From assembly GCA_022497155.1 (NCBI GenBank), contig MU385711.1, forward strand, positions 620,001 to 684,000: a stretch of DNA of 64,000 bases. Reading direction: 5' to 3'. The first letter of the stretch is position 1, and the number at the start of each line of letters is the position of its first letter. Origin of the DNA: Whalleya microplaca (Eukaryota > Ascomycota > Sordariomycetes > Xylariales > Xylariaceae). A program made the position numbers and the translations under genes. The notes beneath the pieces were generated by a model. It saw only the letters and a program-made list of their open reading frames with translations, searched no databases and was not told the DNA's origin. Below, piece after piece: positions 11,931-24,727 of this stretch.

Positions 11931-14900
11931 TAGGTTAGACAACCCCTACTATCGACCTCTAGACGAGATGCACCTCAAGACTAGATCTAAAGAGGATAAA
12001 TCGGGCGACATTATATTGCATGAATCATGACGAAATGAGGTTGGAAGATAGAGCTGGCGCACGGTCTAGATGCATGCTGTTTATGATTATGCTTGCAACG
12101 TTTATGAATTCAATACATCGAGCATTTGTTGCTACATTCTACATACGTTAACATAGGATAGGGTAGTGCGAATATCATATCATATTGAACCATTGCTTTA
12201 TAGCTATGGCAATGAAGACACTTCAATGCTTCGATTCTCTAGTAGCCTAGGAATTGAATAGTTTATGACAGGGACTAATAAGCTGGATACATCTTACATA
12301 AGGGCTAGTGATATCAGATTTTAGTTATTTGACTATCTTCTACACATATCACCAGGAACGCCATAGTTTAGGAAAGAAGACGGCCATAACAGGATTGGTA
12401 GGTACCTAGGGGGCTTATTCCCAAGCCTAAATACAATGGCTAAAATATGGTGATCAGACGATCAAGTTTTAAAGACAGAATACACTTCAATTGTATGAAA
12501 TCTACCGCCAAGTTAACTCGTTGTGCCGTATTGAATCCAGACCGCCTCGTCAGTTGTGACTGGCCGAAGCCAAATCTCTGTTCTGTATCTCACCACGAGG
12601 CATGACATTGCCGACAACCTACAACCTGCATTGGAACGAGGCCCCAGGAATGATTCTAGACTTTAAGGTCTCCCCTGATCCATTAACCATTCGTTTACTA
12701 ATTGCTTTATCTACAGTAGCCTCGACCTGCATTCTCCCCCACTCCATCATCCTTCGAAACTACCCTGCTTCAGGTTTAACAAACTCGAAATTCCACTAGA
12801 ATACCATGCCCTACTCAACCTAAATAGTATTACACGATCCTCTACTAAAAATAGGCTATCATGCATATCTTGAAACAATAGACACAAACCCTAAAGTTTC
12901 CCAAAGCTCTCAGTCTCGGATGCGCAGGAGCAGCTCTCGGTGTAACTGTGCTTAGACCCCTTTGACTACCCAACAAAATTTCGCTATGACATCCTAGATG
13001 CTCAACACTACTTATAAGGGATGGATTAGTAACATCTCGCTGTATAGAGTTCTCTTACAGCAGTATTTTATGTCTTGGTCAAGGTTGTAATCCACTCCAC
13101 TCCACGAGAGCCTCTCGTGGACAAAAGACCACTATATGTACCGTGCACGCGTGCACGTACTGTAGTGTGCAACGTGCCAGCCCTGTTTCCACTCCACGAG
13201 AACCTCATGTGGAGTGGATTACAACCTTGGTCTTGGTTACAAGTAAAAGGCAGCCCACTTAGTCCTGAATGTCTAGAGTTCTAGTACTGTTCCTACTATT
13301 CCGGTCGAGGGTGAAGTTATGTTGTAATAGGTATGCTTCGTCAGACGAGAGCTTGAACACAGAACATCAGCAAATTTGCCACGTTTACTTGACTGTTCGC
13401 CACCAGCTATCAAAGAAAAGCCTATCTACTATAGTAGTTACTTAGTCTATTCAGATATTGCAGTAGTTAGCGCCGGCACATAAAAACTAAGAACTGCAAC
13501 TTGCTCCTACACCTAGTAAAGCGGCGAGAATTGCTTTACTAGCCTCACCTAGTCGGTCAAGTGAACTGGTGGGTAAACTGCACAAAAGTTCCTAGCCGTA
13601 TGCGGATTACATGGGCTAATGCCTTAGGTACTTAAGAATGATATTGTGGTTTGGTATTGGTTGTGAAAGATGGAGTATTTCTCTCTATCCCCAGTCCGGT
13701 GTAGGTTGAAATCTGCATGTACTATGTAGGTCTGCTACACTACGATGGGCCATGGTCTGGGAAACACCGCTACGTGAATCCAGTATAAGCTAGAACTGGA
13801 ATTAGCACGAGTGCGTAAATCTGCACAGGGGTCAGTAGCGAGGAGAGATTCACGAATGAGCGTCTGTTTACCAGACTGCCTATCACCGGCCTTGCTGCAC
13901 TGATTATGCGGGGGTTCATCGGCGACATGTGGGGGCTTGCGGGGCCGTAACTGGATACGCCAATGCCGGATGCGAACCCGCCAGCTTGCATATACCCCAT
14001 AACCCGGACGACCCTAGAGACCAATAACGCATTCCATAAGAATATTTTGTAGATGGATTGGGAATAAAATTTTTGTAATGTGGTAGCGCCAGCAGCTACG
14101 TGTAGATCTATGCATAGAGAACATAAGATAGTGTATGTTTAGAAAGTTACCATTTAGGCTCACCTGTTTCGTTTTATCCACATTCATAATTAGTTGCTGG
14201 CCCATCATAAAGCTTTGATAATCATCATAGTTACTATGTAGAAGCAGAGCCATTCGCTTATCCATGCAGACAAACGTAAATCCGGCTGAGGCAAGTGGTG
14301 TCCGCGACAGCAAGAAGGATCTCTACCACAGCAGTGTTCCGCAAAGGTACTGAACTTCTAGGCAGGAGCTATACTAGAACACAGGAACGCCGTGATCATA
14401 TCGGAGGACTTTATTATCAAGTGTGATAGGCATTATAGCTTAACTCTTTATTAGAGACTTATATATTCAATATGTTGATAGGTTTAAAGACGTGAATTTA
14501 TGCGACTCATATAATTAAGCATGAAGAGTACTCTTGCAACAATGTAAAAGACTACTAGGTTCCATGCTTATTCGCATACGCAAGAAACCCCGGTTTCTTC
14601 GGAAGAGGCGAGAGAACAAGAATATAGAAGAAAAGACATACCAAGAATCAAATCCACGTTCATCATTATCAATATACGACTTTACACCGGTCAAGAAAAA
14701 CCCGCTTGGGTATGGAGTCGAAGTACTATACTTACAAGGTGGACCAAATAATAGGCATGTATTGACGTTCGGAATATGGTGATCTACATCGCATAGTTGA
14801 GTCTGTCACTCCTCCATTAGATATCGTCGAACGTTTGTCTTACGTTAGTGACTGGCTTATTGTGTTTTCCGAGTCATGACGATGCTCGCTATACAATTGT

Positions 14901-16087
14901 TATATGAGTCTAAGCTAATAATGTATTGCCTTAATAAGCCTGAGCAAATTTTATGGATGATGATAAGCCGATGACGTGGTGGTACGATGGTTGAGCCACA
15001 TGCGGATTAGGAGCAATTGAAAACTTCATATACCCACTACTCCTATTGAGCTCTTTATTCTCTTCAAATTCCACTGGTTTTCGCGTGGTTTTGAAGGAAG
15101 GTTTTCTAGTCAGAGTGCACCTATTAGCGCTGTTTTCAAGACTTCGAACTTGTGAGTATCAAAACAGAGTCAATCAGATATGTTATTCAAAGAGTCTATG
15201 TAAGCGTCAAAATATATTTAACATGAACCACTCTTCATCACAGCTGGTATTCTCGTGAATAGTGTGACAAAGTGATAGCGTGGCAGATAAAGTGTATCAA
15301 CTTGAATAGATGTTATTGGCCTCTGTGGCTGAGATGCTAATGGTAAAGTGGTGGGACTATAAATCGCTCTTTAGAGTGCTGGTGACTCTTCTATATTTGA
15401 TTGTACATCCCTATACTCACGATATCTCATTACATTTCTGACTTAGGATAACCAATCTAGATGGACATGCTCGTTTGTCCATCTTCAATATCTTGTTATT
15501 AGGTAAGTCTGACTTGTCTCTTCACCCCTGAGGCGGATATGAATGATATTAAGAGCCAGTCAAAGATCACCTTGGATGGTTTGAACTAAAAACCTATCGC
15601 CTTATTCGCATCACATATAAAAGATGCCTACGCGGCATAGAAGCCTCCAGGACTGGAATATTTGGGATCCGAAATGGCATGGGGGATGCCACATTTAACG
15701 TAGATGAGGTTAGACGCCTGTTTCTCCGTTTTGGTCTTGGCGCTCTAGCCCCACCCAAGGAACCGTTTTGAAGAATACGGAACAACTAACAACCCTTGTC
15801 CCACTCTGAATGCCGCCGCCTTCTACTTGATGGACACAAGGCTCACCAACCAGTCAAATATTCGAAATGAAGATTATTATATCGTTTTATTATCTCTACA
15901 CTGCTACCGTGATATTGAACGCATAACGTCACCGAGCTGCTGCCTATTTTCTTCCCCGCATCTTACCAAGCCAATGCCGCTATATGAATTATCTACTACG
16001 GCAAATAATGAAAAACAATGTATGTTATGTCTAAGATAAATTTCAACATAGAATAGGATATTGTCGCTTTCGTTATGAATATTCAAG
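11931..16087. other. AT-rich gene-poor region with a MITE
   Basis: About 4.2 kb. Apart from the hAT-type MITE at 13080-13229 I see no supported gene. Two adjacent minus-strand frames at 14014-14313 and 13770-14024 read like decayed coding sequence, one with a GTGAGC donor-like site, but no family could be recognised. Confidence 0.5.
13080..13229. mobile_element. hAT-type MITE, 150 bp, 8-bp target-site duplication
   Basis: The two ends are perfect inverted repeats of 21 bp (CAAGGTTGTAATCCACTCCAC at 13080-13100 and its complement at 13209-13229). The element is flanked by an exact 8-bp direct repeat, GTCTTGGT, at 13072-13079 and 13230-13237. An 8-bp duplication with termini starting CAAGG fits the hAT superfamily (YARNG ends). 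The interior carries subterminal CCACGAGAG/CTCTCGTGG repeats and a 16-bp perfect palindrome at 13142-13157 near the centre. It has no coding capacity and must have been moved by a transposase elsewhere. Confidence 0.88.
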
Positions 16088-18166
16088 ATGTCAGTGGGTA
16101 AATACCGTTACATACCTTTGGATCACACACGGCAAGATATCCGATTATTACACTTGCTGCCAGGTCAATATTTGGATCCCATATCCTGTCGCCTATCTCA
16201 CAATCATTTGGATGATAACCCAACATATACAGCCTCATCTTACGTATGGGGAGATAAAGTTGACTGCCAGAATATTACACTTGAGCGCACTGATTTCTCA
16301 GTGACTCCCAATCTCTACACTGCACTTCAATTTCTTCGAAAGACCGACACAGAGCGAATTATTTGGATTGACGCCATATGTATAAACCAAGAAGATGACC
16401 CGGAGCGAGGATTCCAAGTCTCGCTGATGGACCGAATCTATGCAAATGCTCAGCGAGTATTCTGCTGGCTAGGAACCCCGGATGGCAATGGAGTCATGAA
16501 TACGCAGGGTGATCTCGTCAACCCTCTAACTGCTAATAATCAAAGATCCAGTGGAACCTCGAACCGACCCTTCTCTTGGTTAGGATCATTCGCTAACTGT
16601 TGCCGACTTTTCCCCTTAATCGACACTATTTTCCCAAAGTTCGCTACCGACGACGTCGACAACTTCAGCACCCTCATGAGTCGTTTTGACGGACCTACTA
16701 GCCCCGAAGTTGAGAACACTCGATCCGCCATCAGGTTCCTAGAAACACTCAGCGGTTTAAATGAACATGGTCATCCAATGGATTCAGGACTTTTTGAAAA
16801 TGGCTCCTGTGGCTCCTGCCCAAGCTGTAAGACCAAGAGATATCATGTTGAAATCGCACCTTTGTTCCGAGGAGCATTCGAGGTCCTATCCCGCTGGGTC
16901 GATCACGACTGGTGGGACAGGGTATGGACCGTTCAGGAAGCCTGTCTTGCTAAGGAGTCCTGGATTGTTATATATCACATCATGATACCATTCCAGCTGC
17001 TACGAGACGCGCGATTCTGGCTGAACAGTCATTCGAACACCTGTTGTATAGAGACCATGGCAAGCTTCCGGGATCCCGAATTTAAAGTGCTCAAAAGGTT
17101 CATGATGAAGGTGAATGAAGTCACTCCTTTAAAGCAGGTCTATAGTCGACGGGAGCTCTGTGATTATCTGCGAACATTCCGTACACGGCAAGCGGGTGAC
17201 CCACGGGACAAAGTTTACGCACTTCTAGGAATGTCGATCTGGAAAAGGGCTTCCCCTTTGGAGCCTAGCTACACTATCGAAACCAAACAGGTTTATATCA
17301 ACACGATGATGAAGATCATAGAGGATAGAAACTCTTTAGATATCCTGCAAGGGGTTCTGAGACCCTCGATGATTCCGAACCTTCCATCATGGGTTCACGA
17401 TTGGACTATTGATAATGATAGTGATGGTGGATTTCGGGAGATGGATGGGGACTGTACACTATACAGCACAGGTGGCGAGTTATCTAAGGCTAGCTTGTGT
17501 TGCAATTCCGAACTCCTCGTGGATAGGATTATGGTAGGCAAGGTCATATCAGTGGGACCTATATGCAACGTTGAAGACGTTGCCGCGTCTATTGACACTC
17601 TAAGAGAATGGGAGAGAATGATCCCTCAGAATGGGCTGGCTCTCAATGAAGCCTACATGAACGGCCAATCCCGGTCGGACGCCTTTCGAAGTACTATGGG
17701 CGGTGATGTGGTACGCACGAAAAGACTAGTGACCCGTGTGCTTGGCGTTCCACCGCGGCGTATCCTTCGAGCCAAGGAGGACGACCAAGAACTATGCCGC
17801 GACTGGTGGAACATCATCGCGGCCGATGGAACACAAGACGTAGAGGTCCCCGTAGCGTGGATTGATCATTGCCGAGTAATTGTGTTAACAACAGTCCGGG
17901 ATACTCGCTTTTTCCTCACTGATCAGGGTCTCATGGGCATCGGACCACCAGGGATGGAGATTGGTGACAAGGCATATGTGCTTCGAGGCAGTGGACTGCC
18001 CTATATTTTGCGGGACGTTGACGATGAGAAGCCAAAGCAAGACGGTTGCCACCATCTCGCAAGGCTTTGTTTCAGTCTCGTTGGTTCTAGCTATATTCAC
18101 GGAATCATGGATGGTGAGGTCCTTAAGGATCAGACCAAGACTCAGGTGGAAATCCATTTATGCTAA
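16088..18166 (+). CDS. HET-domain (heterokaryon incompatibility) protein
   Basis: A single uninterrupted frame encodes 692 residues. The HET domain (PF06985) starts near residue 46 with YTASSYVWGD and continues through IIWIDAICINQEDD, SLMDRIYANAQRVFCWLG and, after an insertion of about 100 residues, WWDRVWTVQEACLA around residue 270-285. The ELCDYLRTFRTRQAGDPRDKVYALLG block follows at about 355-380, as in most stand-alone HET proteins. These proteins trigger growth arrest or cell death when hyphae of unlike genotype fuse; which allele partner it senses is unknown. No NACHT, ankyrin or WD40 partner domain is fused to it. It sits alone in repeat-rich DNA, a common setting for fast-evolving HET genes, and appears intact. 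Confidence 0.93.
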   Translation: MSVGKYRYIPLDHTRQDIRLLHLLPGQYLDPISCRLSHNHLDDNPTYTASSYVWGDKVDCQNITLERTDFSVTPNLYTALQFLRKTDTERIIWIDAICINQEDDPERGFQVSLMDRIYANAQRVFCWLGTPDGNGVMNTQGDLVNPLTANNQRSSGTSNRPFSWLGSFANCCRLFPLIDTIFPKFATDDVDNFSTLMSRFDGPTSPEVENTRSAIRFLETLSGLNEHGHPMDSGLFENGSCGSCPSCKTKRYHVEIAPLFRGAFEVLSRWVDHDWWDRVWTVQEACLAKESWIVIYHIMIPFQLLRDARFWLNSHSNTCCIETMASFRDPEFKVLKRFMMKVNEVTPLKQVYSRRELCDYLRTFRTRQAGDPRDKVYALLGMSIWKRASPLEPSYTIETKQVYINTMMKIIEDRNSLDILQGVLRPSMIPNLPSWVHDWTIDNDSDGGFREMDGDCTLYSTGGELSKASLCCNSELLVDRIMVGKVISVGPICNVEDVAASIDTLREWERMIPQNGLALNEAYMNGQSRSDAFRSTMGGDVVRTKRLVTRVLGVPPRRILRAKEDDQELCRDWWNIIAADGTQDVEVPVAWIDHCRVIVLTTVRDTRFFLTDQGLMGIGPPGMEIGDKAYVLRGSGLPYILRDVDDEKPKQDGCHHLARLCFSLVGSSYIHGIMDGEVLKDQTKTQVEIHLC

Positions 18167-21100
18167 GATCTGTCATGTACCATCTCGCAGTATCAACCGG
18201 GAACTGGCGAACTCTTCCTAGTGACGCGGATCTTGGTTTCTCTGATCTTTTGGGCATTGAAGCTGTCTTGGGACTTTGATTGCCCTGGTAATGTCCCTTG
18301 AGACAAAAGTGTCTACTTGGAGAAATCCTTCGTTAGAGAACTCATAAGTCTCCTGTTATCAGTTAATTGAATATTCTGGCATTGATATCGCAATCCGTTC
18401 CGATGATACTTAAGGGGTTTGAAAAACCAGGTATGTACTTAAAGCTCGTTGTAGATAACTAAGGGCTGTGCTGTATGGAGATTCTATGTAACTGTCACGA
18501 GATGAGCGTATGAGGTAGCAAAACAACACAGTTGTTGCACGAGGAACTAACTAAAATGCTGTTCTTCGAACAGCCTCTATATACATGAAGCCTAACAAAG
18601 AACCCTGACAGTAACTCTTCTCACATGCTCTATTCCACTAGCCCATCGGTAAGAATGTACTCTTCCTCGGATGTGACCAGACCAAACAATAAGGCACTCT
18701 CATCGAATCAGAAAGGAGACAGCCTGGGGTACCACTCAAGCAACACGAGTCGATGATTTGGGTCCTCGATCGCTCCGTTTTGAAGAAAACGGTCGTCTTG
18801 CCGTATTGTAAAACGGAGGACGGGCAGATCTTGGAATGGTAAGTGGACCACGTATCACCACGATGAGTTGGCAGACACCGTTACGTCGCATGTTCGATAG
18901 GTACATACGTATTTGTTCGGATCACTGTCGCGGCTTATTTGTGAGATTTCTACTATGTAGGCTAAACTCCCTCAATTCTACAGTAGCTCACGTTGTCGCT
19001 ACTGCGAAAGGGAAGCTGGGAAAGCCGTGGGATACTTTGGATTAGAGATGGCCTAAAGCTGACGGTGATGTGTCTGAGGCTTCAAGCTCACTATGTCTAA
19101 GCATTTAACGAGGCAGATATAAAAACACAAATGACTTCGTATCATTTTCCGTTGATGAAACAAGCAGTAAAAGCGTCAGTATATGTGAGCGTTGATACAG
19201 GCCGCTCTGCGATTTCAAGTTGTAAGGGGCTTTGAAAAAGTGTGATACTTGATAGACTTCAAGATCTCGTCGTCATATTTACTATAAACCACCCGACCAT
19301 ATGTAGCGGTAAGGTGAATATTCAGATACTTATGTGTAGTCAACAGGGCACAAGTCTCATTGACCAGATTGCAGTTGTACGAGGGAAGTGATGCGGCTCG
19401 TGGTAGCTCAAGTGCTATTATACGCAAGGGCGTTGGCTTTGAAAGTAAATTGGGGGGAATAAACGAATTGATATCAAGAATCGTTTGCTCCAACCTGTAA
19501 GGGCAGTGGTCCATGCTTCATATCCTTAAGAGTCTCCAATGCATCAAAGTTTCTGCACAGTCTGGCACGCGCCGGCCTATGCATGATATAACCTAGACGG
19601 CCAGGGAACACTCACTCTTAGAGTGAGTGTAACGATTTATATATCCGAGAGCTGGTCTTTCTTTTCTATTCTTTTTCACTTATCTACGCTAGCTGCCGTG
19701 GCCAGTTCTCTTGGCCTACTATTTGTTCATTATTTTTTTTTTTTTTTTAAAAAGACTGTTGCGTTTAACAAGTTGTGATTGAGGAACTAAAACACCGTTT
19801 CGGAAATCGAGAGCATGCCGCTGACTATATCAAGGCTACCAGCTGCGTCCGCGTCCAGAGGCAGGGGCCTGGCCCTGCAATAGCTTCTCGCTCTCACTCC
19901 ATTCATGCCACATGACGAGCTGTTCGGCTAAAGAATGAGAAGATGAGACTTTGGATAAGAAAGATGGTAAAATTGAGGTAAACTAGCTTGGTAAGTTAAA
20001 ATAAGTATGAAGCGATAATAAATGTTCTGTGAGAAGATGGGAGCTTCGTCTAATTATAAGTTGAAGTTATGAGACTGTTCTAGAATTTTATGGGAGATGG
20101 CAGGACGTGTCAACATCGCAATCTCCATACATCTGTTTCTATGTAATAACTGCGGTTAATATGAAGCTATAGTGAGGGGGCTTCGATGATAGAATTAACA
20201 ATAAGGTGAGCTTGAGTATTGGATTTGCAAGCAGGTGCGTCTGAATTGTATGTCTGCTATAGTGGGTAGTTGTCTCATGTAAAAGATGAGACAGAGACCA
20301 AGATCTCAAAAGGTAATTTGACTTCAACTAGAGTCGAAATAAAACAACAGCTTTTAGTAGACTCATTTGAGAAGAAAGTGTAGTATACCGTGATCGTTTG
20401 AATCTTACCTAAGATATCCGCTTATGCTTGTATGCTTAAGTCCGGTGTAACAGTGAGATTCGTTTATTCCATGACATCACATAATACTTGAGTGTACCGA
20501 ACAACCCGAAATGGGGGATAGGTGTAGTCACTGGTACTTCAGTATGGTAAGGCAACGTGCGAGCATGACTGCTGAACCCTTGATGGAAAATATGCCTAAG
20601 AAAGTGAGACCGCGAGGGCTATGTATAGTGGACAGTGACGAGGTTTCTGTTGGTCCATGACAGCTTTGATGCCCAAGCTGAATACTAAGTGGTTAATAAG
20701 TCAGCTCTGCGCACTGACACGAGAATGAGAATGAGCTAAGATAACAATATTTTTGAAGTGTTGGCTCAAGAACTTTCTAAGTGTAAAACGCCGAAATGCA
20801 AGCCTCACATGCAGACAGGGTCATGGACCCTGCACAATTCACCTTATTTTAAAGAAGACCAATGAAATGGTAAGGTTGAAGTGAATCAAGAGCTCTGACA
20901 GTCTGATATGTGAATTGAAAACTTTGGTGCCTGTGCGTGGAGGCAGATCACCAACCTTAGTAAATTGTTAGTAGCACTTTTACAAATCGTACGTAACTTT
21001 ATTGCTGGTTTACTAAAAGAAAGCAATAAAATATGTACCTGTGGCACGGACTACTGAGCGATAGATAGACATTATTCATCTCATGTATGTGGGCTCAGAT

Positions 21101-22245
21101 GGGGTGAAATATGTAGGTTCAACATTGAATGTTATGTAGGTTAAAAGTCTCTCGGGCATCGTGCCTTGTATTTAGGAACTGACGCAAGGGACGCTAACCT
21201 AGGTAAGTGGTTAGGTAGCGGTGGGGCTCCGGAGCACTGATATTCAGCTAATATTAGGTATGTTACAGAAAGGCATGAGTTGTGTATTGAATATTACTGT
21301 TGGCCGCACGCGCAACTGGGTAAATGGCTGTGCGCGGAGCGCACAGACCATTTAGCCCAGTTGCTGCGTGTGACTACAGCAACCTGACTACAGCAACCTA
21401 GCTACAGTAACCTAGCTGTTACATAGGTTAGGTACAGTAATCAGGGCGAATGCGGCTGCTTAGGTAAGGCTTAGGCCGAGTTAGGTATGTACACACGTAC
21501 GGAATAGGTAAGGTAGGGTACATGTGGTCCCAACGGTGAAAGCTCGGTCCCCCTCGCCCTCTCTGTCACTGTCAGAGAGACAGAGAGACAGAGAGAGAGG
21601 ACGGGACCTGATGAGGACTCCTTTCTTTTGTGGAGTTTCTTCTCCAGCTCTTGACTTCTTTCGTACATTGACGGTCGTTACGATCCAGACCTGGCAGCCC
21701 TGGCCCATCCTTTCTCTCCTACAGTCTTCTGTCTTCTGTCTTCTGTCTTCGGCATTCTGCATTCTGCATACATTTCTTGAAGTTCATGGATCTATCGGTA
21801 CTCTAGGGCTTATAATCTCTTTCTCCCTTTCTCGGAAGTCTCCTTCATCGTCTCTCGTTTCCCGCGTTTTCCTTTTTTGGCCTCCGAGTTTCCGAATTTC
21901 CCTCGAGTTGTCGAATCGTCGAGTCGAAGTCGCCCGTCGCGCGATCAATTCTGTGGTTGTGAATTGTGCCGCTCACCTGCTCACGAGGGCGTGTACATAC
22001 ATAACATAAGTGCGATACCGATTCCGGATTCCGACATACTCTATCCTTCGAGCCTTACCCTAATCGAGCCTCCCTCCCCGGCTTATAACTCGCGGCGAGA
22101 TACCCTCCTTCGGCCTGAAATTCGTCTCCTTTCTGTCTTCTGGTTGGTGGCCGGAACGCCGACTCTTGAGCCGCGTGCCCTCGTACCAACCTGTCATTTG
22201 TCCATGTCGTGAGCTCTGCCCGTCAACTACGACAATACGCGCAAC
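18167..22245. other. AT-rich intergenic region, then promoter of the ArfGAP gene
   Basis: About 4.1 kb. Features seen are a 10-bp perfect inverted repeat (ACACTCACTC/GAGTGAGTGT, 19608-19630), a T run at about 19733-19748, the long inverted repeat near 21305 and CT/GA-rich simple sequence at about 21569-21600 and 21722-21750. The last 700 bases are pyrimidine-rich and probably hold the promoter and leader of the gene at 22246. No gene is supported. Confidence 0.5.
21305..21372. repeat. Long imperfect inverted repeat (cruciform-prone)
   Basis: Arms of about 32 bp (21305-21336 against 21337-21372) can pair over nearly their whole length with a few single-base bulges; the turn is GGAG. The sequence immediately 3' (about 21374-21416) is a tandem array of three 14- to 15-bp units, ctacagcaacctag and variants. 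Confidence 0.8.
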
Positions 22246-24445
22246 ATGACCGGAATAATGAGCAAGCGCCAGCAGGCGCGCAACGAGAAGGTCCTGCAGG
22301 AGCTTGTGCACAACCACCCTGGGAATAATTTCTGCGCCGACTGCCAGGCAAGAAATCCAGGTACGTAGCAGTAGTCCTCGCTCGTGCAGAGTTTGCCCGT
22401 GCAAATTTAATTCAACGGAAGCTGGCTAACGCGTTTTATAGCTTGGGCATCATGGAGTGTACGTGTTTTGAGCTATTCGTCCCAAGTCAACTTGATCGCG
22501 AAACATGCCCGTGCGAGCAGAGCAGAATGCTAACATGTCATCTGATATTGTAGTTGGGCATATTCCTTTGCATGCGATGCGCCGCCATCCATCGCAAGTT
22601 GGGGACACATATCTCCAAAGTCAAGTCGCTAAGCATGGACAGCTGGACCAACGACCAGGTGGAGGTACGACCTCTCTCTATATTAGGCACATCCGAGCTT
22701 ATCTGCTTGACCGTGGCTAATGCTTTACATAGAACATGAAGCGAGTGGGAAATGTCGCATCCAACAAGATCTACAATCCCCAGAACAAGAAGCCGCCGGT
22801 CCCTATCGATGCGGACGAAGCCGATTCGGCGATGGAACGATTCATCCGATCTAAGTATATGCAGACTGCAACCAATGGTGGTACCAAGAAGCACACTACT
22901 GGGAGTTCAGACGAGGGTACACCGCCGCCACTACCACCGAAAACTGGCAACCGTTTCTTCAAAGCTGGGGCTCTTTCGTTTCGGTCCAAAAAAGACTCGC
23001 GGTCACGCGACGGTGCTTTCGATCCCCAGCGTAGCCCCGAGCAGCTGCGGAATAAGGCTTCTAAGGTTTTTGGGGCTAGCGTGCATCAAGACGGTCCGGA
23101 GGCTACGGCACACAAGTTGTCACAGCTCAGAGACATGGGTTTCTTGGACGACAAGCGCAATGCTATGGTTCTGAAGGGGGTAAATGGGAATCTGGAAAAG
23201 ACCATCGAAGCTTTAGTGCGGCTAGGCGAGGGCGGGGGACCTTCGTCATCCCTCCCACCGACTCGTGAAGGATCCCTCCCTGTTTCGAGGACCTTAACGC
23301 CGCAGCACACTTCGCAGACAGTGATTGGGCTATCCAAATCGAGCCCACCACCTGGACGGAGTCCATCCACTCCCTCCACAAACCCATGGGATATACCGCC
23401 AGCCCGGCCTCAGTCCACACAATCCACCGGGACGCTGCAGAACAAGAACCCCTTTTACTCGTCATCTAATCCATTTGGAATGCCGAATCAGCAAACTGAA
23501 TATAATCTGAACCAGGGTCTGCAGAACCTCTCACTGGCACCTGCGCAGCATCCACTCTTCCCACATCACACTGGGGGAGCATCCACTTCTCAGCCGGCAT
23601 CACAGCCCTACTATCCACAGCCGATAACGCCGCCCATCATGCAAAACCAGAACTTTGCATCGTTCCCGTTTAATCATAATCAAGCTTATTCTCAGCTAGC
23701 ACCACCAGCTTCGCAGGGCCACAACCCATTTTTGCAGGCACCAGCTAACCCACAGCCAAACCTTTCGCTGAACACCTCCCCCTTCCAGAACCAGGGGTAC
23801 TCTAATGGCAATCCATTCACGAAATCTCCAACGCGAATCTCGTCTCCCACCTTAAACCAGATTCCCGAGCAGTCGCAGCAGAACATCTATAACACGTCTC
23901 AATCTCCATATGCGAGCAACCCGTTCTTTGCGATGAACCAACCTGTTCAATCGCCTCAGCCGGTGCAGAATCCATGGTACGAGCCTCAGCAGGCTACGCA
24001 GTCAATACATCAAACAGTGTCTCAGCCAGCGCCGCAGCCGATGCCGCAGCCAACTTATTATCAGCCTCAAAGGCCCGATAAGGCCTCTATCATGGCTCTG
24101 TACAACTACCCGCAGCTGGCACCGGCTCGGGTGCAACCGCAAGACCAAGGCACGCCGAATGCGGAAACAGCTCAAGCGGCCCAAGTGTCTCCACAGGCAC
24201 AAGCTAATCCGCAACGGAGTACCTCGACCCCATTACCGGGGACTAAGAACCCCTTCTTCAACAGTACAACAGCAGCCGCAGCCCAAGCTCAACCTCCGGC
24301 CGCGGCGCCGTTCGTACAGTCTAATAATCCCGCCGCCTCAAACGCCAGGAGCCGCGAAAGTATGACGCTGGGGATGGAAATGGCCTGGAATAACGGCCGG
24401 CACAGCCCAGACGCCTTCGCCAGTTTGAGCGCGAGAAGTAGCTAA
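22246..24445 (+). CDS. GTS1: ArfGAP and UBA domain protein, Gts1/Ucp3-like
   Basis: Four exons, 22246-22360, 22442-22458 (17 bp), 22554-22664 and 22733-24445, give 651 residues. The ArfGAP zinc finger is C30-x2-C33-x16-C50-x2-C53 and is assembled across three exons; the catalytic arginine finger is R58 in AAIHRKLGTHISKVKSLSMD. A UBA-like domain lies at about 207-247 (KLSQLRDMGF, then GNLEKTIEALVRLG). The remaining 400 residues are Gln/Pro/Asn-rich with NPF-like motifs (NPFYSS, NPFGM, NPFLQ, NPFFA), which are EH-domain ligands. ArfGAP + UBA + glutamine-rich tail is the layout of yeast Gts1 and fission yeast Ucp3. Expected role: stimulating GTP hydrolysis by Arf in vesicle traffic and endocytosis in the cytosol. 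The start has an upstream good context, and the 17-bp microexon is forced by the zinc-finger spacing. Confidence 0.9.
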
Positions 24446-24727
24446 TGCAACCATGCAACCCGAAAGTGTGTAGAGTGTGTATATATATATACCGCCACAT
24501 CATGTACCATATTAATGATCTTGCTATAATTAACATGGCATTATGTTCACAGTCAGTCAGTCGGCCTCTTAAGGGGGGTTATTATTGGAATGTGAAACAT
24601 ATAATCTCGACAAAAGTATTTCGATCCAGTTATGTAGTATCTATCTATTAGTGCCCAATCCCCTCCCCCCTGCCCCTTTTAATTTTTTACTTGTTTCTTT
24701 TTTTTTTTTTTTTTCCGCATCTTCCTC

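Noticed and set aside
13770..14313. Two minus-strand frames that might be pieces of a transporter
   Set aside because: Hydrophobic stretches only; no signature sequence.
15328..15405. tRNA-like stretch (GGCTGAGATGCTAATGGTAAAG and CTATAAA loop)
   Set aside because: Acceptor and T-arms do not pair; probably chance or a very old tRNA-derived fragment.
19215..19514. 99-residue minus-strand frame, protein-like composition
   Set aside because: No family match and adjacent frames look decayed; possibly a relic but not supportable.
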